Shown piece by piece: positions 34,295 to 44,300 of a stretch of DNA of 64,000 nt. The notes under the pieces were generated by a model. It was not told where the DNA came from and made no database searches. It saw nothing but the letters and a program-made list of their open reading frames with translations. This DNA comes from an uncultured Saprospiraceae bacterium (GTDB taxonomy: Bacteria; Bacteroidota; Bacteroidia; Chitinophagales; Saprospiraceae). Within the stretch, counting starts at the first letter, position 1. Every line of letters begins with the position of its first letter. The position numbers and the translations under genes are program-made. Location of the stretch: assembly GCA_937951615.1 (NCBI GenBank), contig CALFBH010000023.1, positions 33,450-97,449 of the forward strand, in the 5' to 3' direction.

Positions 34295-35578
34295 ATGAAG
34301 TTAATTACACCATTTTTACTGGCTATAACTTTGCTGCTCGGTTTTGTTGCGACAGCACAATCAGATGATGTAAGTCGCCCGAACTGGGAAGGTATCTATA
34401 AAGATAATATCAAGTCTGTTCGGTTTTATGCGGGTGGATCATTATTGAGTTATCCTATTACAACTTTGCAGGGCAGCACTCCAATGGTATTGTCTTTCGA
34501 CGATTTGGACGCCGATGTAAAAGATTATTCTTACACCATTATTCATTGCAATGCAGACTGGACAGTTTCGCAATTGAGTTCTTTGGAATACATAGATGGT
34601 TTTGAAACTGAAGATATTCTTGATTACGAATATTCTTTCAATACACTTGTAAACTATACGCATTACCAATTGGCATTGCCAAATGAAAATATGGCATTCA
34701 CCAAATCGGGAAATTATTTGCTCAGGGTATTTGAAGATAATGATCAGGAAAATGTGGTGCTGACCCGCCGTTTTGTGGTCGTGGATACAAAAGTGACGAT
34801 AGAATATGAGATTGAACGACCTTCGGTACTCAGTAAGGTGCGGAGCCATCAGGAAATTGATTTTTCTATCAATCATACAGGTTTTCAAATCCGAAATCCT
34901 AGAGAAGAGGTAAAGGTCGTTATGATGCAAAACGGACGCTGGAGTACAGCGGTAGAAGACATAAAGCCGCTTTTTGTTAAAGGGAGTACACTCTTATATG
35001 ATTATCAGGATAAATTTGTTTTTCCTGCCGGAAAAGAGTTTCGGGTAGTAGATTTGCGGAGTACACGATACCGCACAGAAAATGTAAAACGATTGGAAAA
35101 TGATCAGGACATGTATTATATGTATGTGTTCACAGATAAAAAGAGAGGGCAACTACCTTATTTATTTGAAAAAGACATCAATGGTAAATACGTCATTGAA
35201 AATCAGCATGAAAGCAACGATGATTTAGAATCGGACTACATCACAACATTTTTTACTTTGACGGAAGATGAACCACTTCGCAATGGAAGTATTTACCTAT
35301 ACGGAGATTTGACGGACTGGCAAATCAAGGAAGAATACAAAATGGTGTATATCGAAGAGGAGCAGGGATATGCGTTAAAGACCTTGTTGAAACAGGGCTA
35401 TTATAATTACGCTTATGCTTATGTAGAAGATGATAAAAGTGAGGCAGATATGAGTTTGATGGAAGGAAATTGGTTTGAAACGGAGAATGATTATCAAATT
35501 TTGGTGTATTACAGACCATTCGGAGCGCGTTATGATCATCTTATCGGAGCCATTACATTAAACTCTTTACACTGGTGA
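34295..35578 (+). CDS. type IX secretion system plug protein (DUF5103)
   Basis: 427 residues from MKLITPFLLAITLLLG; an earlier in-frame ATG at 34265 would bury the signal peptide. The mature protein begins RPNWEGIYKDNIKSVRFYAGG and ends NDYQILVYYRPFGARYDHLIGA, both typical of DUF5103. In the Flavobacterium T9SS the Plug protein closes the periplasmic side of the SprA translocon when no substrate is present. The product should be periplasmic. This agrees with at least six T9SS cargo genes in the window. Confidence 0.8.
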   Translation: MKLITPFLLAITLLLGFVATAQSDDVSRPNWEGIYKDNIKSVRFYAGGSLLSYPITTLQGSTPMVLSFDDLDADVKDYSYTIIHCNADWTVSQLSSLEYIDGFETEDILDYEYSFNTLVNYTHYQLALPNENMAFTKSGNYLLRVFEDNDQENVVLTRRFVVVDTKVTIEYEIERPSVLSKVRSHQEIDFSINHTGFQIRNPREEVKVVMMQNGRWSTAVEDIKPLFVKGSTLLYDYQDKFVFPAGKEFRVVDLRSTRYRTENVKRLENDQDMYYMYVFTDKKRGQLPYLFEKDINGKYVIENQHESNDDLESDYITTFFTLTEDEPLRNGSIYLYGDLTDWQIKEEYKMVYIEEEQGYALKTLLKQGYYNYAYAYVEDDKSEADMSLMEGNWFETENDYQILVYYRPFGARYDHLIGAITLNSLHW

Positions 35579-35648
35579 TTTGTGACATGGTTTAAGGAAA
35601 ATTATTTCACGAAATGTATATTTTGCCTTTTTTTTAACAATATATCCC

Positions 35649-35679
35649 TTGTTTTTTCAATATAAAAGCTCTATTTTTG
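35649..35679 (+). promoter_or_regulatory. Bacteroidota-type promoter of a candidate small RNA
   Basis: TTG at 35649-35651, a 20-base spacer, then TATTTTTG at 35672-35679, an exact TAnnTTTG. No protein gene on the + strand lies downstream before the terminator at 35727-35760. Confidence 0.5.
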
Positions 35680-35684
35680 CGTCA

Positions 35685-35760
35685 CATTTAAACAACGAAA
35701 TTAAAATCTTTTCTTTTCATAGCATGAGTCGGGTGGGAATATTCTCACTCGGCTTTTTTT
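35685..35760 (+). ncRNA. candidate small RNA of about 75 nt
   Basis: It is bounded by the promoter at 35649-35679 and an intrinsic terminator whose hairpin is 35727-35754, followed by TTTTTTT. The hairpin (AGTCGGGTGGGAA paired with TTCTCACTCGGCT) needs several G-U pairs in RNA on the + strand, so it is oriented to the + strand. It lies between convergent genes and has no coding potential. The hairpin alone could also serve as terminator for the T9SS plug gene. Confidence 0.45.
35727..35760 (+). terminator. intrinsic terminator between convergent genes
   Basis: A 28-base hairpin with a short loop (around TATT) and a following T7 tract. It can end the T9SS plug transcript and the candidate small RNA. 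It also reaches the last bases of the convergent MerC gene (35759). Confidence 0.7.
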
Positions 35761-36163
35761 ATTTACACTCAGCCATTTTTTTACAGTAACGCCAGTTGAG
35801 TAGATGAGATAAGGCAACCGCTGCACCACCGGCAGCAACTGTAATACCATGTAACCAAACCAAACCAAAACAATGTCCAATAAAAATTAAAGCAAAGCCA
35901 GTTGTAGCTACAATCAGAACTTCTTTTCTTCGATGATGGAAATAATGCGGGATGAGAGATAAACCTGCGATGAAAATGCTTCCCATGATAACAGTATGCT
36001 CGATGGCAGGATCAGCCAAAAAGTGCAAGCCTGTGAAGGCACTTAACATCAAAATCAATGGAACTGCTAAGCAATGCAAAGCGCAAGCCAGCGAAAGGAT
36101 TATGCCAAGAATGTCGAGATTAAAACGGAAACGATTCATATTACTTATCACTTTATGGTTCAT
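35759..36163 (-). CDS. MerC-domain membrane protein
   Basis: About 134 residues from the ATG at 36163; a longer start at 36181 would place an operator-like palindrome inside the gene, and a shorter one exists at 36139. Four hydrophobic segments are seen. The first contains SLACALHCLAVPL, whose Cys pair around His matches the MerC family (PF03203). Classical MerC moves mercuric ions across the inner membrane. In Bacteroidota, MerC homologues often occur away from mer operons and may handle other metals. No merA or merR is nearby. Operator-like repeats directly upstream suggest metal-dependent control. Confidence 0.75.
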   Translation of the reverse strand: MNHKVISNMNRFRFNLDILGIILSLACALHCLAVPLILMLSAFTGLHFLADPAIEHTVIMGSIFIAGLSLIPHYFHHRRKEVLIVATTGFALIFIGHCFGLVWLHGITVAAGGAAVALSHLLNWRYCKKMAECK

Positions 36164-36164
36164 T

Positions 36165-36220
36165 TTGCAATTGTGTTGCAAATGTACAACAAAGTTGTGG
36201 GGAATGCAACTTTATTGCAA
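36165..36220 (-). promoter_or_regulatory. three tandem operator-like palindromes upstream of the MerC gene
   Basis: The sites are TTGCAATTGTGTTGCAA (36165-36181), ACAACAAAGTTGT (36186-36198) and TGCAACTTTATTGCAA (36205-36220). All fit a loose pattern (T)GCAAC-N3-GTTGC(A). The spacing and form resemble Fur/Zur-family boxes. The binding protein is not in the window, so the identity is inference. Confidence 0.5.
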
Positions 36221-36249
36221 AAGCGATGGGGGAATAAAGTGTATCGGAG

Positions 36250-36684
36250 TTATTGTACTAATTTAACAGCATTCGCAACGGGTCCTTTGGGTCCGCTGCC
36301 GACTTCAAAAATAACTTTATCGTTATCTTGTATTTCGTCAATTAAATTATTGGCATGAACAAAGAAACTTTCCTGCGTTTCCTGATCAACGATAAAACCA
36401 TAACCTTTTTCTGAATTAAAGAATTTAACGAATCCTGTTCTTTCAAATTGATTAGAATCGTCATCTGTTTTTTGTGGTATACCGATGACAATATCTTCTG
36501 CATTTATTTTTTTCTTTTTGGCAGGATCGGGAGGAGTGGCTGATAAATTGCCATTTTCGTCTACGTACATAAACTCTTCACCTTTTACTCCATCGAGTTT
36601 TCTTTGTTTTTTGAGTTCTGCTTTGTCTTGTTTCTTTTTTCTTCTTCTTTTTTCTCTGTCTTTTTTATTGAAACTATCTGCCAT
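36250..36684 (-). CDS. cold-shock domain protein with charged N-terminal extension
   Basis: 144 residues. The first about 60 are rich in Lys, Arg and Glu and probably disordered. The C-terminal cold-shock domain (about 82-144) has GFVKFFNSEKGYGFI with RNP1 KGYGFI (93-98), and RNP2 FFVH (107-110). It ends with GPKGPVANAVKLV. It should bind single-stranded RNA or DNA, acting as an RNA chaperone. Plain CspA proteins are about 65-70 residues. The extended form is common in Bacteroidota and may add RNA affinity. Confidence 0.9.
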   Translation of the reverse strand: MADSFNKKDREKRRRKKKQDKAELKKQRKLDGVKGEEFMYVDENGNLSATPPDPAKKKKINAEDIVIGIPQKTDDDSNQFERTGFVKFFNSEKGYGFIVDQETQESFFVHANNLIDEIQDNDKVIFEVGSGPKGPVANAVKLVQ

Positions 36685-36841
36685 AAATGTATTATAAATT
36701 GATAAAATAAGATGCTATTTCAAGATTAAACAGATAGGCTGAAAAAACGAATCTAAATAAGTTGAAAATAACTTTTCACCTGTAAAGGTACAAATTTAAA
36801 CGTAAGAGATCTTGTATTAGTTCACTGTTTACTGAAAAAAG

Positions 36842-37008
36842 CTTAGAACGTGTTTAAATTCCCCTCAATTGGCTACAAATGGCAAATTTTCTCCTGTACT
36901 ACGTTGCTCTTCGGTCGTGTAGCTATGGCTATATTCCCTCATCGCGCCTTGTTCAGAATAAAATTTGCTCATTTTCGCTCAATCAGGAAAATTTAAACAC
37001 GTTCTTAG
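36842..37008. mobile_element. MITE-like element with AAGAACGTGTTTAAATT ends (167 bp)
   Basis: The ends are CTTAGAACGTGTTTAAATT (36842-36860) and the complement AATTTAAACACGTTCTTAG (36990-37008), 18 of 19 matching. The interior has no reading frame for a transposase. It fills most of the gap between the cold-shock and the T9SS cargo genes, and its right end abuts the latter's stop region. A solo copy of the end is at 24060-24078. The rest of 36685-36841 shows nothing notable. Confidence 0.6.
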
Positions 37009-37016
37009 GTATTAAT

Positions 37017-37913
37017 TTATTGCTTAATAAATCGTCTGGAAAAAGTATGTCCATTCTCCTCCATAATAATGAAATAAACGCCAGCAACAAGATGCTCTGT
37101 AGAAAGTGAGATCACATTTTCAGCACCTTGTTGATACAATAATTGCCGCCCAAATAAGTCAGTCAATCGTATTTTTATGACTGCATTGTTCTCACGTTGT
37201 ATCGTAATCAAATCATTAGTTGGGTTGGGAAATATTTTGACTGACCTTAGGGCTGTCGGTGCTGTAGTATTGGTAATCACTGTTGGTGTACAGTCATAAG
37301 CTGTATAGAATGGACCCACTCCGACACTATTGCCATAATGCGTAAAACAAGCCAAATAAGTTCCGCCCTCTATCCCAAAGGAATAATCTCTAAATGGCCC
37401 ATGAGCCCCTCCAATGGCTTCATAGAAGTAAGACCCACTATTCAGTTCATAAGCGGTGATGTAAGTATTGCCCAATGGAAAAGAGTCTATAGCAAGAACA
37501 GTATTGTTTTGACCATTTTGATAATAGTTCAATACATCGCCCACCGAAATGTCAAAATCAGCATAAAGCATTTCAGTAGTCGCACCTGCCTGAATGAAAT
37601 AAACCAAATCTCCATCCTGGCGCATAGCAGCTTCATAAACAAGCTGATCCTGAACATAAATAGGGTTGGAAAATATAGTATCCCTGAAGTCTTTATACAG
37701 CTTTTTATACTGTGTTCCATTGATGAGCGTGTCCCCATCAAAATAATGCGTGATATAACGCTCCTGTGCATCATAGATGCCCCAGCCTCCATACGATCCT
37801 CGTTCAAACCAGACATTTCCATCCGATACCATAGGCGTGGATTGCGCCATTAAAGCCAGAAAAGAGACCGTGAAAAACAGGGTGAATGTGGTTCTTTGTA
37901 ATGATGTGTTCAT
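37017..37913 (-). CDS. secreted protein with T9SS type A sorting domain
   Basis: 298 residues. A signal peptide (about 1-23, ending LMAQ) is followed by a single globular domain of about 190 residues that I do not recognise (GNVWFERGSYGGWG, FIQAGATTEMLYADFDISVGD, GGAHGPFRDYSFG). The C-terminus is a type A sorting domain (KIFPNPTNDLITIQ, VIKIRLTDLFGR, GVYFIIMEENG, terminal RRFIKQ). It should be exported through T9SS. The function is unknown. Confidence 0.8.
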   Translation of the reverse strand: MNTSLQRTTFTLFFTVSFLALMAQSTPMVSDGNVWFERGSYGGWGIYDAQERYITHYFDGDTLINGTQYKKLYKDFRDTIFSNPIYVQDQLVYEAAMRQDGDLVYFIQAGATTEMLYADFDISVGDVLNYYQNGQNNTVLAIDSFPLGNTYITAYELNSGSYFYEAIGGAHGPFRDYSFGIEGGTYLACFTHYGNSVGVGPFYTAYDCTPTVITNTTAPTALRSVKIFPNPTNDLITIQRENNAVIKIRLTDLFGRQLLYQQGAENVISLSTEHLVAGVYFIIMEENGHTFSRRFIKQ

Positions 37914-37978
37914 GTGGTATGATTGTGAAATGGTGTGATTGAGAAATTGTTATTACTGTTTTTGCAAAGCAAAAAATT

Positions 37979-38112
37979 GATAGTACTCGATTAAAGTATG
38001 GCTAAACAAATTCCGCTGTCGTCAGACGAATTCGGTCATAAATTAGCGTGTGTTTGAATGGTCAAAGCACCAATTTTTATAAAATCCTTCGTCTGCCGAC
38101 TATTCCATACTA
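37979..38112. mobile_element. MITE-like element, copy B (degenerate right end)
   Basis: It starts with AGTACTCGATTAAAGTATGG (37982-38001) and contains GTCGTCAGACGAATTCG and, at 38069-38111, the complement of the conserved segment of copy A. The right end stops at CATACT and then diverges. It is inserted in the opposite orientation to copy A, about 9.2 kb away. A GTTTTTGCAAAGCAAAAA word lies just before it (37959-37976). Confidence 0.55.
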
Positions 38113-38123
38113 ATTAAAACAAT

Positions 38124-41100
38124 TTACCTAAGCAAAGTCACGCTGCCCCGATACGGAAGCTTAATACCATCCACAAAAGTAGCTTCGACATAATATACAA
38201 ACACTCCGGTATTCATTTCCTTTGAGCGCAGGCGACCATCCCAACCATAGATTTCATCATTGGGTTGAAAATTTTTAGCTTCAAAAAGCAATTCGCCCCA
38301 GCGATCATAGACCGTAAATAAGTTGATTTGCTCTACACCCTTTCCACCATACACCAGAAAAGTATCATTATCTCCATCTCCATTGGGAGAAAAGACATTA
38401 GGCACAAAAACATTACGCTTCTTATCAATCATCACTTTGATTTCATCGGAAGCGGTACAGCCGAAAGTATCTCTAACAGTCACCGTGTAAGTCATCGGTT
38501 CAAAAGTTTCTACGACCGTCCAGGCACAATTGCTGGTACAACTTAGACCATTCTCCGGTGTCCAGATATAAGTCAGCGAGTCGGTCGTATTGGTTTGTGC
38601 AAATAGGGTAGGCGTGTCGGTCAATTCTATGGTAATATCTGGTCCCAAATCTACAAGCAATTGAAAAGGCTGTGTGATGCTGGCTGGGAAAGTATTTTCA
38701 CAACCATTAGCATCCTGAACATATATCGTATAATTATCTGCAGCCAATCCACCAAAATAATCACTGGGAACAAAGGTCTCCCCATCCAAAGAATAAGTAT
38801 AAGGTGCAACACCGCCTGAAGCAGTTTCTATTAAAATAGAGCCAGATTCATCGCCATAACAAATATTATCAACGGTGCTAAAGGTAGCGGAAATAGAACT
38901 GGGTTCACCCAATGTTGTACTTTCGATAAAGGTGCAGCCATTGGCATCTGTAACAGTTACCGAATAAGTTCCCGCCGCTAAGTCAAAAGCTGTTTGTCCA
39001 AAAGCTCCAGTACTCCACTGATAAGTATAACTCGCTGTCCCACCAGAAGGGACTACGGATGCAGAACCATCATTTCCTCCATTGCAAAATGGATCTTCTG
39101 AATTAATAATAGCTGTTACCGCTTCATCGGGTTCCGTGATGGTGATATTAATAGGCGGCAAATCACAGCCATTGGCATCCATGATGCTGACCTGTACTGT
39201 GCCGGCAGATAAACCTGTGGCAGTAGCACCGGTTTGTACGGGCGTTGTGTTCCAAGTGAAGGAATACGGGGGCGTGCCGCCCATTGCGCCGGCTGTTGCC
39301 GAACCATCGTTGCCACCAAAACAGGAAACTGGCTCAGAAAAACCAATTGGACTAAGTGGGGCAGGAGAGGAGATGGCAACAGTTTCTATAACTGTACAGT
39401 CATTGGCATCTGTTATGGTCACAATATGCAATCCGGCATCCAATAAAATAGCTGGATTGGAGACTTCATTATTATCCCAAAGAAAAGTATAAGGTGGAGT
39501 TCCTCCAGAAGGCGTAGCCGTAGCTGTCCCGTCAGCAAGTCCAAAGCAACTGACTGACTGACCAGTAACAGTAGCCAGTAAAGCAGGTGGAGAAGTGATT
39601 TCGGCGGAAGCCGTCACAGAACATAAATTGGCATCTGTAACCACAACGGAGTAAACGCCTATACCAAGTCCAGATGGATTTTGAATACTAGAACTATTAC
39701 TCCATTGGAAACTATAAGGTGGCGTTCCATTATTTACCGTAAGGGAAATATCGCCATCCTGATCACTTATACAAGCTAAATCTTCGCCAGTCGCAGTAGC
39801 AATTAATACAACAGGTTCTACGAGTGTTACAGTAGAAATTGTAGTACACATATTTGCGTCAATCACTGTAACATTATAGATGCCAGCATCAAGTCCGGTA
39901 ATGGTAGAGGTCGTGCTGGCATTGCTCCATATATAAGTATAGCCTGGCGTACCGCCAGAAGGCGTTACGGTAGCAGAGCCGTCTGTACCATTGGCACAAT
40001 CTGGATCAGCACCACTTATAGAAGCCGTGAGTGCTAAAGCCGGCTGAGTGACGGTGACATTTATCAATATCTCACAATTATTTGCGTCGCCTATTGTAGC
40101 GGTATAAGTTCCTGCACTTAATCCAGTTGCTGTTGAGGTGTTTTGTACAGGCGTGGTATTCCATGAAAAAGTGTAAGGTGGTGTAGCACCAATCGCGCCA
40201 GTACTTGCGGTACCATCATTTCCACCAAAACAGGAAACGGGTGTAGAACTTACAGCGTCTGCTTGAAGTAAGCTAGGTTCGGCTATAGATACTGTTGTTA
40301 TAGCTTCACAATCATCAACATCTGTTACCGTTAATGTATAAGTGCCAGCCATCAGACCAACTTGGTTTTGGGTAGCAGGGAGTCCGTTGTCCCAAGTATA
40401 GCTAAGGGGAGGCGTGCCGCCTGTTGTTATTATATCAATAGCTCCATTATCTGCGCCATTACAGGTAATATCTGTTCCTGTTGCCGAATCAATTGCCAAA
40501 TCACATTCCGAGTCACAGATGACCAGTGCTTCCCAGCCAATTCCACCTGAGCCGAAATAACCGGAGTTGAACTGAAAGGTCAGACAACCAGTCGGACCCG
40601 TTGCAGTCACTGTTCCTGGCGAATTCATGTCTGTGAAATTTCCAATAAAAGGAGAAAAGAAATCAGGCCCGTCATAAATAGTCAAAGCATCACCATAATA
40701 ATACACACCCGATAGATCAAAGAAGGTGAAATCGACAGTCACAGGATCTCCTGGAGTAGTAGGGCAGACAGTAATCGTATAATTCAAGCCAGGCGGATAA
40801 GGATTGTCGGGACCACCAGCATCATAAAACATTTCACCACATATTGGGGGCGGGGGCGGAATAACTCCAACTTGTGTATTACCAGAGATAACAGAACAAG
40901 AGCCAGGGCAATTCACACTTTCACAATTGACGCCAATATAAGTGACGGTTACGCCTGTAGGGTCGCCATCTACGATAACGGTATAGTCGAAACAGGTATT
41001 TGTATTCTGAGCTGCAAAAACATCGACTATTGAGCCATTGCCGGGATAGCTGTAATCCAGCACACCGCCAGTGATACTTCCGACTGCTGTATTCGCGCCA

Positions 41101-41357
41101 TTGGTAAGGGAAGCAGGAGAGAAGCTGATCACATTCAAGCCTGCAAAATCAGTGGTCCAACCTGATTCTGAACCGCCATTTCCGACGCAGACATTGATGT
41201 CTACTTCATAGGTGCCGTCGCCCAAATCGGTAACGCCCGGATAGGTAATCACAGGTGAACTGTCACAAGCTTGTACTTGTGCTGCAAATGATAAAATAAA
41301 TAGGGTCAAAACGAAGGAACAAATTAATTTACATTGTCTCATAATGGGTGGTTTCAT
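38124..41357 (-). CDS. SprB-repeat adhesin with T9SS type B (CHU_C) sorting domain
   Basis: 1077 residues. A signal peptide (about 1-30, ending QVQA) is followed by two N-terminal Cys-containing domains; the second (PICGEMFYDAGGPDNPYPPG, FTDMNSPGTV) looks CUB-like. Then come about eight SprB-type repeats (for example PVSCFGGNDGTASTG and DANNC units, about 80 residues each). The C-terminus is a type B domain with FVPNVFSPNGDGDNDTF, FTVYDRWGELLFEAKNF and YGWDGR, ending GSVTLLR. SprB of Flavobacterium is a gliding adhesin. The ATG at 41357 is six bases after the stop of the 2875-residue gene, so the two form an operon. Its C-terminal half is nearly the same as that of its upstream partner. Confidence 0.85.
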   Translation of the reverse strand: MKPPIMRQCKLICSFVLTLFILSFAAQVQACDSSPVITYPGVTDLGDGTYEVDINVCVGNGGSESGWTTDFAGLNVISFSPASLTNGANTAVGSITGGVLDYSYPGNGSIVDVFAAQNTNTCFDYTVIVDGDPTGVTVTYIGVNCESVNCPGSCSVISGNTQVGVIPPPPPICGEMFYDAGGPDNPYPPGLNYTITVCPTTPGDPVTVDFTFFDLSGVYYYGDALTIYDGPDFFSPFIGNFTDMNSPGTVTATGPTGCLTFQFNSGYFGSGGIGWEALVICDSECDLAIDSATGTDITCNGADNGAIDIITTGGTPPLSYTWDNGLPATQNQVGLMAGTYTLTVTDVDDCEAITTVSIAEPSLLQADAVSSTPVSCFGGNDGTASTGAIGATPPYTFSWNTTPVQNTSTATGLSAGTYTATIGDANNCEILINVTVTQPALALTASISGADPDCANGTDGSATVTPSGGTPGYTYIWSNASTTSTITGLDAGIYNVTVIDANMCTTISTVTLVEPVVLIATATGEDLACISDQDGDISLTVNNGTPPYSFQWSNSSSIQNPSGLGIGVYSVVVTDANLCSVTASAEITSPPALLATVTGQSVSCFGLADGTATATPSGGTPPYTFLWDNNEVSNPAILLDAGLHIVTITDANDCTVIETVAISSPAPLSPIGFSEPVSCFGGNDGSATAGAMGGTPPYSFTWNTTPVQTGATATGLSAGTVQVSIMDANGCDLPPINITITEPDEAVTAIINSEDPFCNGGNDGSASVVPSGGTASYTYQWSTGAFGQTAFDLAAGTYSVTVTDANGCTFIESTTLGEPSSISATFSTVDNICYGDESGSILIETASGGVAPYTYSLDGETFVPSDYFGGLAADNYTIYVQDANGCENTFPASITQPFQLLVDLGPDITIELTDTPTLFAQTNTTDSLTYIWTPENGLSCTSNCAWTVVETFEPMTYTVTVRDTFGCTASDEIKVMIDKKRNVFVPNVFSPNGDGDNDTFLVYGGKGVEQINLFTVYDRWGELLFEAKNFQPNDEIYGWDGRLRSKEMNTGVFVYYVEATFVDGIKLPYRGSVTLLR

Positions 41358-41363
41358 GATTGC

Positions 41364-44300
41364 TTATTTTACTAAAGTCACATCACCTTTATAAGGGATA
41401 CTTATTCCATCTACAAAAGTGACTTCGATATAATATACAAATACGTTAGGGTTGAGTTCTTTGTTTTTAAATGTGCCATCCCAGCCAAAACTGGAATCAT
41501 TGGGAGGAAAATCTTTGGCTTCAAACAATAATTCTCCCCACCTGTCATAGACACTAAACTGGTCAATTTGACCTACTCCTTGTCCGCCATAAATCATAAA
41601 AATATCGTTTACACCATCAAAATTAGGCGAAAATACATTAGGGATATAAATATTGCGATCTTTATTTACATCAATGGTGATTTCGCTGATGGCAGTACAG
41701 CCATTGGTGTCAGTGACCATAACTTCATAACCAGTATTTTCAAAGGTCTGTACGACAGGGTTCGGACAGTCTGTACAACTTAATCCAGCATCTGGTGTCC
41801 AGGAATAAGTCAGTGAATCAAGCGTATTGGTTTGTGCAAAAAGCTGAACACTATCGCTCAACTCAAGTGTAATATCGACACCTAAATCGACCAGTAATTC
41901 AAAAGGCTGATTGATGCTTGTCGCAAATTGATTTTCACAAGCATTTACGTCCTGTACATAGACCGTATAATTTCCTGCAGCGAGTCCGCCAAAAAAGTCG
42001 CTAGGGACAAAGGTTTCTCCGTCTAGCGAATAAGCATAAGGCGCAGTGCCGCCCGAAGGCATTTCTACTAGAATAGAACCATTTTCATCATTATAACAAA
42101 TAACATCATCGGCTGTCAAAACAGCAAGAATTGGTGCAGGGTCAGCGAGGTTGGCATTGTCGATATAAGTGCAACCATTAGCATCTGTAACCGTTACAGA
42201 ATAATTGCCGGCTTGTAAGTCGAAGGCTGTTTGTCCAACTGCTCCACTGCTCCACTGATAAGTATAACTCGCCACCCCGCCTGTAGGAACAACAGTAGCC
42301 GAACCATCTGTACCGCCATTGCAAAGTGGTGCGGTGTTGCTGACGCTAGCAAAAAGAGCTTGGTCGGGTTGCGTGATGGTTACATTGATAGGCGGCAAGT
42401 TGCAGCCATTTGCATCAGTAATGATGACCTGAACCACGCCTGCTGGCAAATCAATAGCTGTTGCGCCAGTTTGTGCGGGTGTCGTATTCCAGTTGTAGGT
42501 ATAAGGTGGCGTGCCGCCTGATGCGCTGACCGTTGCCGATCCGTCATTTCCGCCAAAGCAGGATGTCGGAGTAGAAAACAAGCTTGGAATCAATGGATTA
42601 GGATTGTTGATTTGTAGACTTACTTCGGTCTGGCAGCCATTCAAATCGGTGATGGTGACCTCATGTTGCCCAGCATTGAGGAAGATGGCTGGATTGGTGG
42701 TTTCGTTATTGTCCCACAGATAAGTGTAAGGGGCTGTGCCGCCAATTGCTGTTACAATTCCCTGTCCATCGCTACTGCCAAAGCAAAGTGCATCTTGTCC
42801 GCTTGCAGTAGCCGACAAAATAGCTGGTGCAGTAATTTCGGCGAAAGCCGTAGCGGTACACATATTGACATCAGTAATGGTTACGGTATAAATTCCTGCA
42901 CCCAAACCGGATGGATTTTGATTTGTTCCTGCTCCATTATCCCATTGATAGGTATAAGGTGCTGTTCCATTATTTACCGTAAGGGAAATATTGCCATCTG
43001 AGCTGTCATTGCACGAAAGTGTCTCGCCTATTGCTGTGGCGGTCATGGCTACAGGTTGGGTGAGCTCGATACTTGCTGTGGTGCTGCATGAGTTGGCATC
43101 GCTTACTATCACCTGATATATCCCTGCGCCTAGATTGGTAAGACTTGATGTTGTTGCTCCATTATTCCAAATATAGGTGTAGCCTGGTGTGCCGCCTGTC
43201 GGGACGATAGATACAGAGCCGTCATTTCCACAAGTCGGGTTTGTTCCTGAAATCGTAGCTGTAAGTGGTGATGCGGGTTGTGTTATAGTGACGTTGATTT
43301 GGACAGCACAATTATTTGCATCAGTGATGGTCACGGTATAAGCTCCTGCACTTAATCCGGTAGCTGTTGCACTGCTCTGTGCAGGTGTTGTATTCCAGTT
43401 GAAAGTATAAGGTGGCGTACCACCTGAGCCACTTGTAGAGGCTGTACCATCATTTCCACCAAAGCAGGAAACAGGGTTGGTTATTGTACTGCCCGGATTT
43501 AGTTGAGGTGGTTCTGTAATAGTGACTTGTGCGGTGTCCTGGCATCCATTGACATCAGTGATGGTTACGTTATGAATACCTGCGCATAATGCTGTAGCTG
43601 TAGCCGTACTTTCATTATTGTCCCATTGATAGCTCAGTGGCGGTGTGCCGCCTGTTGGGATTGCTGACGCGCTGCCATTACATTCGCCAAAACAGGCTAC
43701 CTGTGCAATGATATTTGCATTGGCGCTAAGCCCGCCTGCCTGTGTGACTTCGGTGGATGCGGTTGCTGTACACATATCAGTATCTGTTACCGTAACACTG
43801 TAGATACCTACGCCAAGATTGGAAATGCCGGGCGTATTTGCGCCATTGCTCCAGTTGAATATATAAGGCTGTGTACCGTCTTGTATGAAATTGACAGCAA
43901 GGCTGGCAGTATTGCCTGTACAAAGCGTAGAATCTGCTGGAAGACTGATTTCCATTGCACAACATTCCTCTATAGTCACAGTCACAGTATCTACTGTAAC
44001 ACAGCCTAATAGGGTAGTCCCTACAACAGTGTAAGTTGTTGTGGTATTTGGTGATGCGATGACCGTCTGACAATCTACACAATTCAAACCGTCGGGTGGA
44101 ATCCAGGTGAAATTATCAAAGAAAGTACCAATGCTCAAGGTGACGCTATCGCCTGCGCAGATGGTTGTATCTGCAAGATCAATTCCAGAGATAGGATCAA
44201 TAAGCAGTGCTATAGTATCTAATTGGAAATTGCCACAGCCATCAGAGACCTCTACCCAATACATACCAGCCGTGTATGCTGTGTAAGTGGAATCAGTCGC

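Noticed and set aside
35727..35754. tRNA or riboswitch
   Set aside because: There is a single hairpin followed by T7 and no cloverleaf. A terminator or small RNA fits better.
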